Positions 13,977 through 14,032 of a stretch of DNA of 14,032 nucleotides are shown here, piece after piece. A program made the translations under genes and the position numbers. This stretch comes from Treponema sp. GTDB taxonomy: Bacteria; Spirochaetota; Spirochaetia; Treponematales; Breznakiellaceae. The stretch covers positions 1-14,032 of the forward strand of contig JAISBK010000170.1 in assembly GCA_031266255.1 (NCBI GenBank), in the 5' to 3' direction. Under the pieces are notes generated by a model. The model worked only from the letters and a program-made list of their open reading frames with translations, was not told the DNA's origin and did not search any database. Every line of letters starts with the position of its first letter. Position 1 is the first letter of the stretch.

Positions 13977-14032
13977 CTATATCTTGAGATTTGCCTTCAG
14001 ATAGTTTTCCACTTCCTGGGCGGTGGAAAGAT
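13977..14032 (-). CDS. C-terminal tail of an upstream gene in the sugar operon (partial)
   Basis: On the minus strand the frame entering from the right edge reads LSTAQEVENYLKANLKI and ends with TAG at 13979-13977, 28 bases before the HPr start. The helical, charged character and close spacing fit the end of a preceding operon gene. A PTS component is plausible from context, but 17 residues do not identify a family. A second frame is also open across the same bases, so the frame choice is not certain. Confidence 0.5.
   Translation of the reverse strand, partial: LSTAQEVENYLKANLKI

Overview
The window looks like chromosomal DNA from a spirochaete, most likely a Treponema-like species of roughly balanced base composition, perhaps of the termite-gut type. 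This is inferred from protein character: a dnaN-recF pair, an FtsB/DivIC-like protein, a complete GldA/GldF/GldG/DUF4340 ABC module, ThyX in place of ThyA, and several membrane or disordered proteins that fit no common family. I saw no rRNA, tRNA, CRISPR array, transposase or phage gene. Coding density is high and no gene-free stretch exceeds about 165 bases.

Layout. (1) Bases 1-2351, minus strand: a tightly packed operon read right to left, consisting of an acidic, mostly disordered protein, an unrecognised 307-residue protein and the first 22 codons of a third gene. Both junctions have the form TAA-T-ATG. (2) Bases 2489-2971, plus strand: an FtsB/DivIC-like protein with an unusual second membrane segment, divergent from operon 1. 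(3) Bases 3045-7391, plus strand: a good promoter with an operator-like inverted repeat in its spacer, then ABC ATPase, ABC-2 permease, GldG-like protein and DUF4340 protein, all overlapping or nearly touching. (4) Bases 7360-8616, minus strand: a two-pass membrane protein with a degenerate GGDEF-like C-terminal domain. Its 3' end overlaps the DUF4340 gene tail to tail, and a run of nine C lies in its linker. (5) Bases 8756-11923, plus strand: thyX, then dnaN behind a large hairpin, then recF overlapping dnaN by 4 bases. dnaA is absent. (6) Bases 12084-14032, minus strand: a sugar operon read right to left, with the 3' tail of an unidentified gene, an HPr-family phosphocarrier, L-ribulose-5-phosphate 4-epimerase and an UlaE-type 3-epimerase.

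How the parts work together. Operon 6 fits PTS-type uptake and phosphorylation of a sugar or sugar acid (ascorbate-like or a pentose), followed by conversion through L-xylulose/L-ribulose 5-phosphate to D-xylulose 5-phosphate. A LacI/CcpA-type palindrome and a small hairpin lie between HPr and the 4-epimerase. Block 5 carries thymidylate synthesis, the replication clamp and recombination repair. Block 3 encodes a membrane ABC complex whose substrate is not known in non-gliding bacteria. The most promising leads for something undescribed are the C9-tract, degenerate-GGDEF membrane protein convergent with the Gld-type operon, the two-pass FtsB-like protein, and the disordered acidic protein operon.
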